A stretch of DNA of 64,000 nt from DASUFE01 sp036274675 (lineage in GTDB: Bacteria > Pseudomonadota > Gammaproteobacteria > HTCC5015), in NCBI GenBank assembly GCA_036274675.1, contig DASUFE010000016.1:16307-80306 (forward strand), in the 5' to 3' direction. The notes below the pieces were generated by a model. That model saw only the letters and a list, made by a program, of their open reading frames with translations. It was not told where the DNA came from and ran no database searches. Made by a program: the position numbers and the translations under genes. This document shows positions 62,814 to 64,000 of this stretch, piece after piece; within the stretch, counting starts at the first letter, position 1, and each line of letters opens with the position of its first letter.

Positions 62814-63896
62814 CTATTTGGCATCCAGGGCTTTTACCACCGCGTCCCCCATAGCCTTCGTGCCGACCGTTTTTTCACCCTTGCGGGCGATATCCCCCGA
62901 GCGGAATCCCTGCGCCAGCACCGCGCCGACCGCGCGCTCAATACGGTTGGCCAGCTCTGCTTCGTTCAGGGTATAGCGCAACATCATGGCGACCGACAAA
63001 ATCGTCGCCAGCGGATTGGCAACGCCTTTGCCGGCAATATCCGGCGCCGACCCGTGCACCGGTTCATACATCCCTTTACCGTTGGCTGCCAGCGAGGCCG
63101 AAGGCAGCATCCCGATGGAACCCGTCAGCATGGCGGCTATATCCGACAATATGTCGCCGAACAGATTGCCGGTGACGATGACATCGAACTGCTTGGGTCT
63201 TGCGACCAGTTGCATGGCCGCGTTGTCGACGTACAGGTGTGACAACTCGACCTGCGGATAGTCTTTGGCGACACGAACCACCACTTCGCGCCAGAATTCG
63301 GAGATCTCCAGCACATTGGCTTTATCCACGGAGCACAGTTTGCGATTGCGCTTGGCTGCGATATCGAAAGCCACTCGCGCGATCCGCTCGACTTCGGATT
63401 CGCTGTAGCGCGCGGTATTGACACCCTCGCGCTCGCCCTGCGCATTTTTCTGAATTCCCCGCGGCTGACCGAAATAGATATCTCCGGTCAGCTCGCGTAC
63501 GATCACGATATCGAGACCCGTCACCAGCTCGGGCTTGAGACTCGAAGCCTGCGCGAGTTCAGGATACAGGATTGCCGGCCTTAAATTCGCGAACAATTTG
63601 AAATGGGAGCGCAATCCGAGCAGGCCGCGTTCCGGGCGATGCTCGCGCGGCAACGTATCGTATTTGGGACCGCCGACCGCGCCCAGCAGAATGGCATCGG
63701 CCGCTTCGCAAACTTGCAGCGTGCTCTGTGGCAAAGGATGGCCCTCTGCATCGTAAGCCGAACCGCCGACGAGCGCCGTTTCGGTTTCGATCTTCAATCC
63801 AAAATTTTTGCGCAAGGCTTCCAGCACCTTAAGCGCCTCGGCCATGATTTCGGTGCCGATCCCGTCGCCCGGCAACACAGCGATTTTCTTCGTCAT
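62814..63896 (-). CDS. leuB: 3-isopropylmalate dehydrogenase
   Basis: 360 residues. The start KKIAVLPGDGIGTEIMAEAL, substrate segment RGLLGLRSHFKLFANLRPA, and GSAPDIAGKGVANPLATILSVAMML are diagnostic. It oxidatively decarboxylates 3-isopropylmalate in leucine synthesis with NAD. The 101-base gap to asd has no repeats. leuCD is expected upstream beyond the window. Confidence 0.97.
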   Translation of the reverse strand: MTKKIAVLPGDGIGTEIMAEALKVLEALRKNFGLKIETETALVGGSAYDAEGHPLPQSTLQVCEAADAILLGAVGGPKYDTLPREHRPERGLLGLRSHFKLFANLRPAILYPELAQASSLKPELVTGLDIVIVRELTGDIYFGQPRGIQKNAQGEREGVNTARYSESEVERIARVAFDIAAKRNRKLCSVDKANVLEISEFWREVVVRVAKDYPQVELSHLYVDNAAMQLVARPKQFDVIVTGNLFGDILSDIAAMLTGSIGMLPSASLAANGKGMYEPVHGSAPDIAGKGVANPLATILSVAMMLRYTLNEAELANRIERAVGAVLAQGFRSGDIARKGEKTVGTKAMGDAVVKALDAK

Positions 63897-63929
63897 CTTT
63901 TATCCTTAATCAAATTATTTGTTTCAAAC

Positions 63930-63955
63930 CACAGAGAGCACGGAGTTCACTGAGA
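63930..63955. repeat. Left arm of an accacagag palindromic repeat at the window edge
   Basis: aaaccacagagagcacggag then ttcact upstream of leuB matches the left arms at 10623 and 29640. Its right arm, if present, would lie at or beyond the window end. Confidence 0.6.
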
Positions 63956-64000
63956 AGATTAATTCATTTCCTCCGAGTTCTTTAGTAAGCCCTGGGTGGG

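Overview
The window is a stretch of a moderately GC-rich gammaproteobacterial chromosome. The evidence is gene order. The minus strand carries serC-serA-pheA-tyrA-aroA-cmk-rpsA-ihfB-lapA-lapB-pyrF downstream of gyrA. Further right it carries leuB-asd-fimV-truA-trpFBA-accD-folC-dedD-cvpA-purF. The plus strand carries mtaD-ubiG-mupP near mtnA/gyrA. These are the classic Pseudomonas/Chromatiales-type neighbourhoods. A separate tyrA and aroA, serA inside the serC cluster, no hisC, and a squalene/phytoene synthase (HpnD-like) argue against Pseudomonas or the enterics. The genus cannot be named from sequence reading alone.

Layout. 0-4 kb: a secreted fibronectin-III protein cut by the window edge, a degenerate repeat array next to tRNA-Leu(CAA), a RimK-like ATP-grasp protein and a ComEA-like exported protein. 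4-15.2 kb (minus): pyrimidine, LPS-control, nucleoid, ribosomal and aromatic/serine biosynthesis genes. 15.4-19.3 kb: gyrA and mtnA. 19.5-24.6 kb: accessory block with a lysine-rich DUF6496-type protein, a secreted protein and a four-gene lipoprotein cluster (LPP20-LpoB-COG3014-LPP20). 24.8-30.5 kb (plus): mtaD, ubiG, mupP, rmuC, hpnD-like and a yciK-like SDR. 30.6-40.5 kb: accessory block with a formate/nitrite transporter overlapping a PP2C phosphatase-protein kinase fusion, DUF1499, a SET-domain protein, DUF1232, ppnP, several small secreted proteins, a frameshifted gene and a secreted CBM3 protein, then about 0.7 kb of AT-rich DNA and slyX. 40.9-49 kb: metZ, a MacAB-like exporter and two L,D-transpeptidases, splitting the purF-metZ pair that is adjacent in Pseudomonas. 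49-64 kb (minus): purF back to leuB.

Three families of dispersed intergenic repeats run through the window. One is a 165-bp element with perfect 16-bp terminal inverted repeats (11589-11753), with decayed pieces near 4.8, 6.4 and 53.2 kb. The second is made of imperfect palindromes built on accacagag/ctctgtggt at five sites. The third is a ctctgcg/cgcgag-type repeat at six sites. They explain much of the noncoding DNA and often lie between genes that are otherwise operonic.

Functionally the core blocks supply chorismate, Phe/Tyr/Trp, serine, methionine (metZ, asd), leucine, purine, pyrimidine and folate synthesis and DNA, RNA and ribosome upkeep. The accessory blocks are mainly envelope-directed: lipoproteins, PBP activation, L,D-transpeptidation, MupP-type muropeptide recycling, FimV, an exporter and secreted binding proteins. 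I found no CRISPR array, prophage, complete IS or rRNA. The most unusual items are the transporter-kinase/phosphatase pair with its structured leader, the hairpin-rich leaders of purF and metZ, the repeat families, and the SET-domain gene.
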